Shown here piece after piece: positions 9,109-18,987 of a DNA stretch of 64,000 nucleotides. Numbering within the stretch: position 1 is the stretch's first letter; every line of letters starts with the position of its first letter. Below the pieces are notes generated by a model. It was not told where the DNA came from, searched no databases, and saw only the letters and a list, made by a program, of their open reading frames with translations. The position numbers were made by a program, and so were the translations under genes. Location of the stretch: positions 1-64,000 of the forward strand of contig NZ_BMNE01000013.1 in NCBI RefSeq assembly GCF_014646295.1, in the 5' to 3' direction. This DNA is from Nocardia rhizosphaerihabitans. Its GTDB lineage: Bacteria; Actinomycetota; Actinomycetes; Mycobacteriales; Mycobacteriaceae.

Positions 9109-12100
9109 ACGCGGCACGGGCGCCGCACCAGGACACGGCGGTCGGGGCCGACACGTCAGCTCCGACGGCCGGTGCCGCCCTCGACGGCGGCACCTACGAG
9201 GTGCTGCGCACTCGATTGCACCAGCAGGCAACAGAATTGGCCGCACAGTGTACCGAACTCAACGAGCGCCGGGTCGAGGTCTTCGGCGGCATCGAACTGG
9301 CGCTCGTCGGAACCGAGCACATCCGCACCGAGCACAACTGTGTCCCCCGTGACATCGTCGCGGTCGGTGACGGCCGGATGCTGTTCGGCTACAACGTCTT
9401 CTTCGGGCTGAAGCCACAGACCGACGTCGGCGACGTCTTCGCCGTGCACCGGTTCCACCGGGACGGCACCGGCTACGGTTTCACCATAGCCGAGTCGGCC
9501 GGTCTGCTCGACGATCCACGCTTCCAGCGCGACTTCGCCGAGCTCTACCGGTATTACGCACAGGCCAGGCTGTTGCAGCTGCGCGCGCTGGACGGGCGGA
9601 TGCTCGCTGTGTTCCAGACCGGGCAGCGCAGCGACGACATCAAGGTACTGCGCTGGCGGATCGGTCCGGCAGGGCCGGTCGAGTACCTCGACAACAGAGG
9701 CGAGCGCGACCACGTCTTCCCGCCCGCCTACGAGTTCGTATGGACCGAGACGACCCGCGACGACCAGGTCGCCGGCCGCCATCCGCACCTGTCGATCCTG
9801 GGCAAGGTGTTCGTCGAAACGCTCGGCGGCACACTCACGGTGAAAGTGGAGAACAACACCGAGACCGGCACCGGCGTGTACGCCGAGCCAGTCGACGAGC
9901 CGCTGCAGAGCCTGGCCGACGCCGACGTGCACTACGCCGAAGTGGGTGCGCTGATCCTGTTGCGGATCCGTCCCTACAACGAAACCGCGTGGCGGCACCT
10001 GGTGTTCAACACGCGAACCCGGTCGGTGGTGCGGCTCGACGGCATCGGGGCATCGTGTCGGCTACTGCCCGAGGACCAGGGCATTGTCTTTCCGGGCGGC
10101 TACTACCTGGAGACCGGGGTCCACAAGACCTTCGACATCGCCGTCGACGACCTCGAGTACGAACGCACGGTCCGCGCCGCCAACGGCGAGGACGTGCTGT
10201 ACGTATTCCATGCCCGTGCCGAGGGACGCACACTCCTGCTGCCCTACAACGTGATTCGCAAGCAGATCAGCACGCCGATCACCTGCCACGGGTACTCGCT
10301 GTTCGACGACGGCACCATGGTCGTCTTCCGGGCGAGTTCGGATGAACCGACGCGAGTCCACACGATGCAGGTGTGGCGCACGCCGTTCGTCGCCGACATC
10401 CACGCGACGCGTGAACCGGTCACCGACGGACCGCTGGCCCGCATCGGCAACGCCGAACTGGTGCGTGGCCTCGCGGACTGTCTGTCGGTAGCGCGCATGG
10501 TCGAGGACATGGCCGCCACCACCGAGGTGTTCGAGGCGGTGATCGCCGCGTGCGACCGGACCGTCGATCACCACCACTGGCTCGCCGATGCCGAGTTCGC
10601 CGGCCCCGCCGCCGCACTGACCACGCTGCGCGCCACCGCCGATCAGATGGTGGAAGAGTTCGCCAAGGTCGAGGCGAGGACGGCGCAGGCGACCACCGCC
10701 GTGTCGACGGCCACCGACCAGGTCGCGGCCCTGATTCGGGGTGGCGGTGCGCACACCACCATCCAGGGTTGGGTCGATGAGCTCAGTGCACTGCGACGCA
10801 TGACCGGCCACGTCGAGACCCTGCGCGAGCTGCGCCACGCCGACCTCGGCCGGATCGACCGGCTGGCCGAGACGGTCGCCGAGGCGCTCGCCCGCACAGG
10901 TCGCCGATGCGTGGAATTCCTCAGTGAACCAGCGGCTTTCGACGACTACACCGAGGCCGTCGACCAAGCCGACCAGCGCGCGGGGGCCCTCACCACCCTC
11001 GCCGAGGCCACTCCGATTCAGGCGTGGTTGTCCGAACAGACCGAGGGCCTGCACACCGTCATCGAGATCGTGACGGGTCTGGATATCGCCGACACGACCC
11101 TGCGTGCGGACATTCTCGAACGAGTCGCGACGGTGCTGGCCGCGGCGAACCGTGCCACAGCGACCCTGCGCGCTCGCCGCGCAGAGTTGGCCGGAGTGGA
11201 GGGGCGCGCCGAGTACGCCGCCGAGTACGCCTTGCTCGGCCAAGCGATCACCAGCGCGCTCGCCGTGGCCGACACCCTGGAGTCCTGTGACGACCACGTC
11301 GCGAAGCTGCTGCTGACCGTCGAGGGTATGGAAACCCGCTTCGGTACGTTCGACGAGTTCGCCGAGCGAATCGCGAGCAGCCGCGACGACATCTACGAGG
11401 CATTCGCCGCGCGCAAACAACACCTGCTCGACGAGCGCGCGCAGCGCGCCCGACGGTTGGCCGATTCCGCACGACGCCTGGTGTCGAGCATCGAACGCCG
11501 CAGTTCGGCGCTGTCCACTCTCGACGAGGTGAACGCCTACTTCGCCACCGACCCGATGGTCGTGCGGTTGCGCGCGACGATCGCCGACCTGCGTACCGCC
11601 GGGGAAGTGGTCGTCGCCGAGGAGTTCGACGGCCGGATCGCCAGTGTTCGGCAGGAGGCCGGACGGGTTCTCCGGGACCGGACCGACCTCTACACCGATG
11701 GCGGCGGCACCCTTCGCCTCGGCAGGCACCGATTCGCGATCACCACCGCCGAGCCGGAGCTGGCGTTGCTCCCGCACGGCGACGCACTGGTTTTCGCCAT
11801 CAACGGCACCGACTACCGAGCGCCGCTGCCCGCCGACGAATTCGGTCCCGATACCGCGACCCTGTGGTCGCAGCTGCTGGTCTCCGAGACCGGGCAGATG
11901 TATCGCGCCGAGTTCCTGGCGACCTCGATCCTGGCCGACGTGGAGGGAGCGCCGGCCGGGATCGAGAGTCTGGCGGACGCGGCGGACGCGGGCACGCTTG
12001 GCGACATCGTGCGCGACACGGCTCGGCAACGCTACGACGAGGGCTATCAACTCGGCGTGCACGATCACGACGCCACGCTGATCCTGCACGCACTGATCGA

Positions 12101-14126
12101 GCTGCGCGGTGCCGCCGGCTTGTTACGTTTCCGGCCGATCGACCGGGCCGCGGCCCAGCTGTGGTGGCAGTTCGGCGCCGCGAATTGGCAAGTCCACGAC
12201 GCGTCGGCTCGGGCGCACTGGCTCACCCGCATCGGTTCGACGGCCCGCGCCGCCGAACTCTTCGGTGCTCCGGGCGCCCGTACCGAGGTGATCGCCGACC
12301 TGCGTAGCGCGATTGCCGCGTTCGCCGACCGGCTGGGGCTCACCGACACGGACGCAGACCTCGCCGCAACGTATCTTTTCGACGAGCTCTCCACCGCACC
12401 AGCGGGTTTCGTAACCGCCGCCGTCGCCCGGGAACTCACCGAGGGATTCCGCGAGCGTCTCGAGGTGGTGCGGCCCGGCGCCTACGCGGACTTCCGGCAG
12501 GACGTGGGTTCCCTGGCCGGCGACTTGCCGCGCCGGTATCACCTCGTGGTCACGTGGCTGCGGGCCTACGCCGACAGTGTCGGCGATCCGGAACACCTCG
12601 AGTATCTTCCCGAAGCGGTGGCGATCGAACTCGGCGACGAGCACACCGCCCGCTATGACCGCGCGACGGAGCCGACCACCGAGGTAACCGGACTTCTCGG
12701 GGAACACCCGCGCATCACCGGACGGACCATGCGGGTGCGATTGGCCGAACTGATCACACGCGGCCACCGCTTTCGCACCGAGACGGTTCCCGCGTTCCGC
12801 GCGCATCTGCGCAGGCGCAGCGAACTCCTCGCGGCACGGCGCGAGCGCCTGCGCCTCGACGACTACCGACCCGCGGTCATGCACGGTTTTGTCCGCAATC
12901 GACTACTCGACGAGGTATACCTGCCGTTGATCGGCGACAATCTGGCCCGCCAGCTCGGCACCGCCGGCACGACGAGCGGAGCGGTACGGTCGGGGCTGCT
13001 GTTGCTGGTCTCACCACCGGGGTACGGGAAAACGACCCTGATGGAGTACGTGGCCGCCCGGCTCGGTCTCATCTTCGTCAAGATCGACGGGCCGGCGCTG
13101 GGCAACGCCGTGCGCTCGCTGGATCCGGCCGCCGCACCGAACGCCACGGCGTCCCGTGAGGTCGAGAAGATCAATTTCGCCCTGGAGCTGGGCAACAACG
13201 TGCTCCTCTACCTCGACGACATCCAGCACACCTCGCCGGAGTTCCTGCAGAAGTTCATCGCGCTCTGCGATGCGCAGCGCCGCATGGATGGCGTGTGGGA
13301 GGGCGAAGCCCGCAGCTACGACCTGCGTGGCAAGCGGTTCGCGGTGTGCATGGCCGGAAATCCCTATACCGAACAGGGCAAACGGTTCCGGATCCCGGAC
13401 ATGCTCGCCAACCGCGCCGATGTCTGGAACCTCGGTGACGCGCTGTCCGGGCGAGAGGAGCTCTTCGCGCTCAGCTATGTCGAGAACGCGCTCACCACCA
13501 ATCCCGTCCTGGCCCCACTGTCCGCGCGGGACCCCGCCGACCTGGAACTGCTGCTGCGGATGGCGGCGGGCGACGACTCCGCGCGGACCGACCAGCTCGT
13601 CCACCCCTACTCCCCCGCCGAGCTGTCCGACATCTGCTCGGTGCTGAACAAACTCCTGCGCGTCCGGGAAGTCGTACTGGCCGTGAACCGTACCTATATC
13701 GCCTCGGCGGCCACCACCGACGCCGCCAGGACCGAGCCCCCGTTCCGGCTGCAGGGCTCCTACCGCGACATGAACGCCCTTACCAGCCGCATCGTGCCGG
13801 TGATGAACGACGACGAACTCGAGGCTTTGATCGACGACCACTATCGCGGCGAAGCCCAGACCCTCGCCGCGGACGCGGAGGCCAACCTGTTGAAACTGGC
13901 AGAACTCCGTGACCGACGCGCCCCGGCACAGACCGCGCGCTGGGGGGAGATCACCACCGCGTACGCGCGCGAGCTGGCACTCGGCGGAAACGAAGAGGAC
14001 CCCGTGGTCCGTGTCGTCGGTGGCCTCGGTCTGCTGGCCGACCGCCTCGACGGCGTCGAAGCGGCGATCCGGGGAGTCGCCGACAGCCACCCGACCGGCC
14101 ACCACGCTCGGATTCCCCAGCCGTAG
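9105..14126 (+). CDS. Giant AAA ATPase of the DUF3686 'DNA repair ATPase' type
   Basis: 1673 residues. The N-terminal about 450 residues are beta-rich, followed by a helical middle region (about 460-900) and a C-terminal AAA+ module. Walker A is PGYGKTT (lysine about 1309), and Walker B is LLYLDD (aspartates about 1371-1372) followed by IQHTSPEFLQKF. Length and layout match the bacterial family annotated as DNA repair ATPase, whose function is not established. The GTGA overlap with the flotillin gene argues that the ATPase acts at flotillin membrane platforms rather than simply on DNA. That role is inference. Confidence 0.8.
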   Translation: MNAARAPHQDTAVGADTSAPTAGAALDGGTYEVLRTRLHQQATELAAQCTELNERRVEVFGGIELALVGTEHIRTEHNCVPRDIVAVGDGRMLFGYNVFFGLKPQTDVGDVFAVHRFHRDGTGYGFTIAESAGLLDDPRFQRDFAELYRYYAQARLLQLRALDGRMLAVFQTGQRSDDIKVLRWRIGPAGPVEYLDNRGERDHVFPPAYEFVWTETTRDDQVAGRHPHLSILGKVFVETLGGTLTVKVENNTETGTGVYAEPVDEPLQSLADADVHYAEVGALILLRIRPYNETAWRHLVFNTRTRSVVRLDGIGASCRLLPEDQGIVFPGGYYLETGVHKTFDIAVDDLEYERTVRAANGEDVLYVFHARAEGRTLLLPYNVIRKQISTPITCHGYSLFDDGTMVVFRASSDEPTRVHTMQVWRTPFVADIHATREPVTDGPLARIGNAELVRGLADCLSVARMVEDMAATTEVFEAVIAACDRTVDHHHWLADAEFAGPAAALTTLRATADQMVEEFAKVEARTAQATTAVSTATDQVAALIRGGGAHTTIQGWVDELSALRRMTGHVETLRELRHADLGRIDRLAETVAEALARTGRRCVEFLSEPAAFDDYTEAVDQADQRAGALTTLAEATPIQAWLSEQTEGLHTVIEIVTGLDIADTTLRADILERVATVLAAANRATATLRARRAELAGVEGRAEYAAEYALLGQAITSALAVADTLESCDDHVAKLLLTVEGMETRFGTFDEFAERIASSRDDIYEAFAARKQHLLDERAQRARRLADSARRLVSSIERRSSALSTLDEVNAYFATDPMVVRLRATIADLRTAGEVVVAEEFDGRIASVRQEAGRVLRDRTDLYTDGGGTLRLGRHRFAITTAEPELALLPHGDALVFAINGTDYRAPLPADEFGPDTATLWSQLLVSETGQMYRAEFLATSILADVEGAPAGIESLADAADAGTLGDIVRDTARQRYDEGYQLGVHDHDATLILHALIELRGAAGLLRFRPIDRAAAQLWWQFGAANWQVHDASARAHWLTRIGSTARAAELFGAPGARTEVIADLRSAIAAFADRLGLTDTDADLAATYLFDELSTAPAGFVTAAVARELTEGFRERLEVVRPGAYADFRQDVGSLAGDLPRRYHLVVTWLRAYADSVGDPEHLEYLPEAVAIELGDEHTARYDRATEPTTEVTGLLGEHPRITGRTMRVRLAELITRGHRFRTETVPAFRAHLRRRSELLAARRERLRLDDYRPAVMHGFVRNRLLDEVYLPLIGDNLARQLGTAGTTSGAVRSGLLLLVSPPGYGKTTLMEYVAARLGLIFVKIDGPALGNAVRSLDPAAAPNATASREVEKINFALELGNNVLLYLDDIQHTSPEFLQKFIALCDAQRRMDGVWEGEARSYDLRGKRFAVCMAGNPYTEQGKRFRIPDMLANRADVWNLGDALSGREELFALSYVENALTTNPVLAPLSARDPADLELLLRMAAGDDSARTDQLVHPYSPAELSDICSVLNKLLRVREVVLAVNRTYIASAATTDAARTEPPFRLQGSYRDMNALTSRIVPVMNDDELEALIDDHYRGEAQTLAADAEANLLKLAELRDRRAPAQTARWGEITTAYARELALGGNEEDPVVRVVGGLGLLADRLDGVEAAIRGVADSHPTGHHARIPQP

Positions 14127-14169
14127 CCGTTGCCGGTCACCGAGAGCCCCGGTTTGCGGTGGCGGTGGT

Positions 14170-14223
14170 CTTTGCGGCATCTTTACGGGTAGGTGCGCCG
14201 GGAAGTCTGGTCGGCAACCCGGC
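14170..14223 (+). ncRNA. Structured leader element, copy B (upstream of nhaA)
   Basis: Second copy of the shared element, with blocks GCGGCATCTTTACGGG, TAGGTG and GCCGGGAAGTCTGGTCGGC. Here the GCCGGG can pair with CCCGGC at 14218-14223, and the inner GCCG/CGGC pairing is an alternative. The two pairings are mutually exclusive, as in a switch. It lies about 115 bases before the nhaA start. Na+/Li+-responsive leaders are known upstream of nhaA genes, but I cannot confirm that this belongs to one of those classes. Confidence 0.6.
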
Positions 14224-14339
14224 TCGAGCGCGGTCGAGGCGGGTTCGATTGGTGACGGGACTCAGCACTTGCTACTTGATTTGCCTCTTCTTCGAGTCGA
14301 GGTTCAGTTCCCCGGCGACGCGCGGGTGGCTCTACAGTG

Positions 14340-15644
14340 ATGGCCGAACCGAAGACTCGGTACAAGGTCCTCACCCGCAGTAGCTGGCCGGAATCGCGTC
14401 GGATCGCCTCGGTACTACGCCGCGAGACGGTCGGCGGCATGCTACTGATCGGCGCAGCTCTCGTAGCTCTGATCTGGGCCAATACCCCGTGGGCCGCCGC
14501 CTACAGCGCGCTGCGCGACTTTCATCTCGGTCCGTCCTCACTGCACCTGAACCTGTCGTTGAACGAATGGGCCGCCGACGGGCTGCTCGCGATCTTCTTC
14601 TTCGTCGTCGGCCTCGAACTCAAACGCGAATTCGTCGCCGGTGATCTGCGCGATCCACGCCGCGCGGCACTGCCGGTCGTGGCCGCGGTCGGCGGCATGG
14701 CGGTACCCGCGGTCATCTACGTCCTGGTCAACCGCGGCGGACCCGACGGTGTGCTCGACGGCTGGGCGATCCCGACCGCGACCGACATCGCCTTCGCGCT
14801 CGCCGTGCTCGCGGTGATCAACACGCATCTACCCACCGCGTTGCGGACGTTCCTGCTCACCCTCGCCGTCGTGGACGACTTGCTGGCGGTCACGGTGATC
14901 GCGGTCTTCTACACCAGCAAACTGGATCTGCCGTATCTCGCGCTGGCGCTCGTACCGATCACGCTGTTCGCTCTCGCGGTGCAGCGCCGCATCAGCTCGC
15001 CCTGGCTCCTGGTGCCGCTGGCGCTGATCGCGTGGTGGCTCGTACACCTGTCGGGTGTCCACGCCACCGTCGCCGGTGTGCTGCTCGGCTTCACCGTCCC
15101 GGTGGTGGTGCGCGAGGGTGAAGACGCCGACCACGGCCCCGCGGAACGCTTCGAACATCGCATCCGTCCGCTCTCGGCCGGATTCGCGGTGCCGATCTTC
15201 GCCTTCTTCGCCGCCGGCGTCACCATCGGCGGACTCGACGGGCTCACCGATTCCCTCGCCGACCGGGTCACCATCGGCATCATCGTCGGCTTGGTCGCGG
15301 GCAAGCTGATCGGCATCACCGCCACGACCTACCTCACCGCGAAACTCACCCGCGCCGAGCTGGACGCGGAATTGTCCTGGATCGATGTCGCCGGGGTGGC
15401 GTTGCTCGGAGGCATCGGTTTCACCGTCTCGCTGCTCGTCGGTGAGCTCGCCTTCGCCGGTGATCCCGCCCATGGCGACCATGTCCGCATCGGCGTGCTG
15501 TTCGGGACGGTCACCGCCGCGATCCTGGCGACCATCGTGCTGCGGGCGCGCAACCGCATCTATCGCACCCTCGACGAAGCCGAAACCCGCGACAACGACG
15601 GCGACGGCATCCCCGACGTCTATCAACGCCCGACGCCGGACTAA
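14340..15644 (+). CDS. nhaA: NhaA Na+/H+ antiporter
   Basis: The 434-residue integral membrane antiporter exchanges protons for Na+ or Li+. Diagnostic motifs are PTATDIAFALAVL and the adjacent aspartates in LAVVDDLLAV (residues about 179-180), equivalent to the ion-binding pair of E. coli NhaA; the C-terminal helix block GGIGFTVSLLV is also present. The hydrophilic tail contains DNDGDGIPD, a calcium-binding-like acidic loop not typical of NhaA. ATG 14340 follows an in-frame GTG, either of which could be used. A structured leader precedes it, and terD follows after 43 bases. Confidence 0.95.
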   Translation: MAEPKTRYKVLTRSSWPESRRIASVLRRETVGGMLLIGAALVALIWANTPWAAAYSALRDFHLGPSSLHLNLSLNEWAADGLLAIFFFVVGLELKREFVAGDLRDPRRAALPVVAAVGGMAVPAVIYVLVNRGGPDGVLDGWAIPTATDIAFALAVLAVINTHLPTALRTFLLTLAVVDDLLAVTVIAVFYTSKLDLPYLALALVPITLFALAVQRRISSPWLLVPLALIAWWLVHLSGVHATVAGVLLGFTVPVVVREGEDADHGPAERFEHRIRPLSAGFAVPIFAFFAAGVTIGGLDGLTDSLADRVTIGIIVGLVAGKLIGITATTYLTAKLTRAELDAELSWIDVAGVALLGGIGFTVSLLVGELAFAGDPAHGDHVRIGVLFGTVTAAILATIVLRARNRIYRTLDEAETRDNDGDGIPDVYQRPTPD

Positions 15645-15687
15645 AGCCGCGCCACCCATCACCGACCACCGCTGACGAGGAGCACCG

Positions 15688-16239
15688 ATGACCGGAGCAC
15701 TCCCCCATCACCCCCACGGCGCGCTCACCCACGTCACCATGGGATTGGGCTGGGATCCCGCCCGTACCGCCGGTTTGTTCGGTCGGCGCCGCAAGGACGT
15801 CGACCTCAACGCCGCCGCGCTCGCCTTCGCCGGTGAGCGCTTCGTCGATGTCGCCTTCCACGAGCAACTGACTTCACGTGACGGCGCCATCCGCCACCTC
15901 GGCGACAGCGTCACCGGGGACGGCGACGGGGACAACGAGGTCATCGTCGTCGACCTGACCCGCCTCGATTCCGGTATCACCACGATCGTGTTCATCGTGA
16001 CCTGCTACACCGGGCAGGGCTTCGACCAGATCGAGAACGGATTCTGCCGCGTCACCGACAACGTCACCGGCACCGAGCTGGTCCGTCTCGAACTGGCCAG
16101 TGCCCGCTCCCACACCGGGATCGTGCTTGGCAAACTGCATCGCCCGCACCAGGATTGGGCTTTCACCCGGATCGAGGAACCCATCTGGGCCCAGCACATC
16201 GTCAACGTCATCCCCCAGCTCACCAACCATCTCCGGTGA
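15688..16239 (+). CDS. TerD-family calcium-binding stress protein
   Basis: The 183-residue product has the TerD signatures: LGWDP near residue 20, the acidic D-x-D-L strand, and the metal loop GDSVTGDGDGDNE near residues 71-83, followed by the conserved VDLTRLDSGITTIVFIV core. TerD proteins bind calcium and associate with stress (tellurite, phage, envelope) responses. A good GAGGAG ribosome site precedes the ATG. It lies 43 bases after nhaA and overlaps the next gene by GTGA, suggesting one operon. Confidence 0.9.
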   Translation: MTGALPHHPHGALTHVTMGLGWDPARTAGLFGRRRKDVDLNAAALAFAGERFVDVAFHEQLTSRDGAIRHLGDSVTGDGDGDNEVIVVDLTRLDSGITTIVFIVTCYTGQGFDQIENGFCRVTDNVTGTELVRLELASARSHTGIVLGKLHRPHQDWAFTRIEEPIWAQHIVNVIPQLTNHLR

Positions 16240-17564
16240 TCCGCGCTCTGCTCGCGCCCCGGAATCCGACATCCGGGCAGATTGTCGCGATGATCATGTG
16301 GCCGCTGGCGATCGTCGCCGGGGCCGACATGGTGATCCAGAAGGCGATTCCGGGCCATCACACCAACGACTTCAAGCCCGTCTACACCGCGGTCGCCGCG
16401 TTCTGGCGCAACGAACCCGTCTACACCGCGAACCTCAATTCCGTTGACCCGCACTACCTCTACCCGCCCGGCGGTACGCTGCTGCTGGCACCGATCGGAC
16501 TGCTCGACGAGAGCACAGGGCGCCTGGTCTTCCTGTTCCTCAACCTGGCCGCCGCGGTCTTGGCGGTCTACCTGCTGCTGCGGATGTTCGGCTATTCGTG
16601 GCGATCGCCGCTGGCGCCGGTCGGGTATTTCGCGCTGTTTCTGTCCGAAGCGCTCGTCAACACGCTGACCTTCGGTAATGTCAACGGGCTGTTCTTCCTC
16701 GCCGAAGTGGTCTTCCTGACGCTGTTGCTGGGGCGCCGCGACACGGCGGCCGGAATCGTCCTCGGTGTGACAATTGCGATCAAACCCATTCTCGCGCCGC
16801 TGCTTCTGCTGCCCGCTGTGCGCAGGCAGTGGTCCACGGTCGCCCTCGCGGTGGCGGTACCGGTGCTCGCCACCGCCGTCGCCTGGCCGCTCGCCGCCGA
16901 CCCCGGCCACTATTTCGTGCACAACCTCCCGTACAGCTTGCGGATCCGCGACTACTACAACTCCTCCGTCTCCGGATTCGGGGTGTACTACGACGTTCCC
17001 GCGCCGGCGATCCTGCTGGTGCGCGGGCTTCTAGCGCTCGCGGTGATGGTCAGCCTCTGGCTGCTCTACCGGTACTACCGCGAGCAGGAACTCTTCTTCG
17101 TCACCACGACCGCCGGCGTGCTGCTCACCGCCGAGTTCGCGTTGAGTTCGCTGGGGCAGCAGTACTACTCGATGTTTCTGTTCCCCTTCCTGTTCACGAT
17201 CGTCGTCCGGAACTCGCTGCTCCGGAACTGGCCCGCGTGGCTGGCGATCTTCGCCTTCTACAGCTATGAGACCTGGCACCTGTTCCGCTGGCCCGCCTTC
17301 GGCCGGAATCTGGAGTACTCACGGACCACTTTCGGCTGGGCGCTGCTGCTGATCGTCGTGTGTTGTGTGCTGGTCGACCGGTACCTCGCCGCGCGGCGCG
17401 AAGGCCGGCTGGCGCACGGTATCGACCCGGTCCACCTGGCCCCCGACCTACCGACTCGCGACCACTCTCACGGGTGGGCCGCGAACGATCCACGCTCAGG
17501 GTGTACCACCGGCGTTGACTCCGAGCTCGAAGCCGCTCACAGCCGGTCGCGACATGTGGAGTGA
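16236..17564 (+). CDS. GT-C arabinofuranosyl/mannosyl transferase, AftC-like
   Basis: About 442 residues with some ten hydrophobic helices. It starts at GTG 16236, overlapping the terD stop (GTGA). The first external loop carries an acidic residue (HHTNDFKPVY), as GT-C enzymes need, and later loops contain aromatic-rich YNSSVSGFGVYYD. The architecture matches the DUF2029/GT87 polyprenyl-phosphate-dependent family that includes mycobacterial AftC, which branches the arabinan of the cell wall. The exact sugar and acceptor are not determined. Its coupling to terD and nhaA suggests envelope remodelling under ion stress. Confidence 0.75.
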   Translation: MIRALLAPRNPTSGQIVAMIMWPLAIVAGADMVIQKAIPGHHTNDFKPVYTAVAAFWRNEPVYTANLNSVDPHYLYPPGGTLLLAPIGLLDESTGRLVFLFLNLAAAVLAVYLLLRMFGYSWRSPLAPVGYFALFLSEALVNTLTFGNVNGLFFLAEVVFLTLLLGRRDTAAGIVLGVTIAIKPILAPLLLLPAVRRQWSTVALAVAVPVLATAVAWPLAADPGHYFVHNLPYSLRIRDYYNSSVSGFGVYYDVPAPAILLVRGLLALAVMVSLWLLYRYYREQELFFVTTTAGVLLTAEFALSSLGQQYYSMFLFPFLFTIVVRNSLLRNWPAWLAIFAFYSYETWHLFRWPAFGRNLEYSRTTFGWALLLIVVCCVLVDRYLAARREGRLAHGIDPVHLAPDLPTRDHSHGWAANDPRSGCTTGVDSELEAAHSRSRHVE

Positions 17565-17752
17565 AGATCGCGTCCGCGTCGGCAATCGTCTCAGAGGGTT
17601 GCTGACCGAATCCTTCCCGACCTGGACGCGACTTGTCAGAACCTGCGCGGTCTGGTCGGGTTCGGTTGATAACTCTGCGCACCGGGTGCTGTGGTGTGGG
17701 CGTCGGCTCCGCGCTAGCTTGATCCCCACGTCACCTCCCGGAAGGACACCTT
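17565..17752. other. Intergenic, nothing recognised
   Basis: 188 bases between the transferase and the next gene. A GGAAGGA ribosome site sits at its right end. No clear terminator or promoter was identified by eye. Confidence 0.4.
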
Positions 17753-18457
17753 GTGGCTTGTGGTGAGACTCCCGTGCCCGTGCCAAGACTCTCGGTCGGA
17801 GAGCTGGTTGTCCTCTGTACCATCTTGCTTTCACTGATGTCCTGCGCGCGCCCTGAATCCGCGATGACGCCGCTCCGATTCGACCGGGCGCCGATCAGCT
17901 GCGCGGTCGCACTGGCACCCGCACGCGCCGAGATCGATCAGTTCGCAGATGGACTGCAATCGGACCGGGACCGAATCAGTACCGATCCCGACCCCGACCT
18001 GTTCGAGAACTCCAGCGGGGTTCGGTGTGCCGCAATTTTCAGAGGTGGGTCCAACGCCTGGGATCCACTCGACGACCAAACACAGCGACCAACCAGTCGT
18101 CACCTGTTCGTCTCCATCGCCGTCATCCTCCCCGACGACTCGTATCCCGATCCCGAGACACGAGCACATAGTCTCTTCGACCGACGCCGCCCTCATGACG
18201 CAACTCAGGTCGAGGGGATCGGCGACGCCGCCTACTCCGTATCTACCCATTCCCGATACCCCGGCGGGATCGAAGGAACGATCGCCGCCTCGGTCGAAAT
18301 CCGTTTCCGGATCAGCAACCTGATCGTGGACGTCGACGCCGGGGGCATCAACGTCCACGACAGCAACGAACCCGCCGAGTTGCCGACGGACTTGGCCCGG
18401 GATGCAGAAGCCATCGCCACCGCTCTCGCATCCAACATCGATGCCGTCATGACCTGA
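17753..18457 (+). CDS. Secreted lipoprotein, unknown function
   Basis: The 234-residue product starts at GTG 17753 after GGAAGGA. A signal peptide with lipobox LMSC lies near residue 30. The mature domain has a Cys pair (near 50 and 91) and repeated hydrophobic beta segments. The layout resembles DUF3558-type mycolata lipoproteins, but motif evidence is weak. It is convergent with the nitroreductase gene, with only four bases between them and no obvious shared terminator. Confidence 0.65.
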   Translation: MACGETPVPVPRLSVGELVVLCTILLSLMSCARPESAMTPLRFDRAPISCAVALAPARAEIDQFADGLQSDRDRISTDPDPDLFENSSGVRCAAIFRGGSNAWDPLDDQTQRPTSRHLFVSIAVILPDDSYPDPETRAHSLFDRRRPHDATQVEGIGDAAYSVSTHSRYPGGIEGTIAASVEIRFRISNLIVDVDAGGINVHDSNEPAELPTDLARDAEAIATALASNIDAVMT

Positions 18458-18461
18458 CGAT

Positions 18462-18953
18462 TCAGTGAAACTCACGGGTGGGAACCCGGTCGACGCTCAG
18501 GCGAACCATCGGCAGCGTAACGACCGGCGCCCCTGTGGCCTGCTCGATCGTCGCACGCAGTTTCGCCCAAGCCTCGGGGTGAGCACGAGCATAGCGGTCC
18601 AAAGTCGTCGCGGAGTCATCCTCCGTCAACGGTGCCGCAGTCGCCGAAACATCACGTCGGCGACCGATCCACAGCCCGACCTTCGGGTCGGCCAGCACGT
18701 TGCGGTACCACTGTGCGGTGGTACCGAAGCCGGATACGACCACGAAGCTGTCGGCCGACGGCCGGTCGACCACTTCGAGTACCACGTACCGTGCGACGCC
18801 GGAACTCCGTCCGGTGTGCCGCAGCATCAGCAGCCGTCGCCCCAGCAGAAAGCCGAGGCCGGCGCGATACAGCCAGATGGGGGCACGAACCAGCCATCGA
18901 GTGCGTAGCGCTCGCGCGCCGAGCTTCGTCGCAAGATCCGATCCGATCATCAT
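18462..18953 (-). CDS. Deazaflavin (F420)-dependent nitroreductase family protein
   Basis: About 163 residues from the ATG pair at 18953/18950 (GTGAGGAC just upstream). LRHTGRSSGVARYVVLEVV and the following VVVSGFGTTAQWYRNVLADP are the hallmark strands and loop of the Ddn/DUF385 split-barrel family, which use F420H2 or bind fatty or quinone substrates. It lies 34 bases after ehuA and is probably the last gene of that operon. Actual F420 use is inferred from the family. A longer open frame to 19079 would overlap ehuA and is not needed. Confidence 0.8.
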   Translation of the reverse strand: MMIGSDLATKLGARALRTRWLVRAPIWLYRAGLGFLLGRRLLMLRHTGRSSGVARYVVLEVVDRPSADSFVVVSGFGTTAQWYRNVLADPKVGLWIGRRRDVSATAAPLTEDDSATTLDRYARAHPEAWAKLRATIEQATGAPVVTLPMVRLSVDRVPTREFH

Positions 18954-18987
18954 GTCCTCACTGAACGACGTCACAGACAGTCCACGG

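Noticed and set aside
7219..9246. 675-codon open frame antisense to the flotillin gene
   Set aside because: It mirrors the repetitive high-G+C codon pattern of the sense strand, has no ribosome site and no folded-protein pattern.
10062..12089. Another 675-codon antisense frame in the AAA ATPase gene
   Set aside because: Same explanation; composition is arginine- and glycine-rich shadow sequence.
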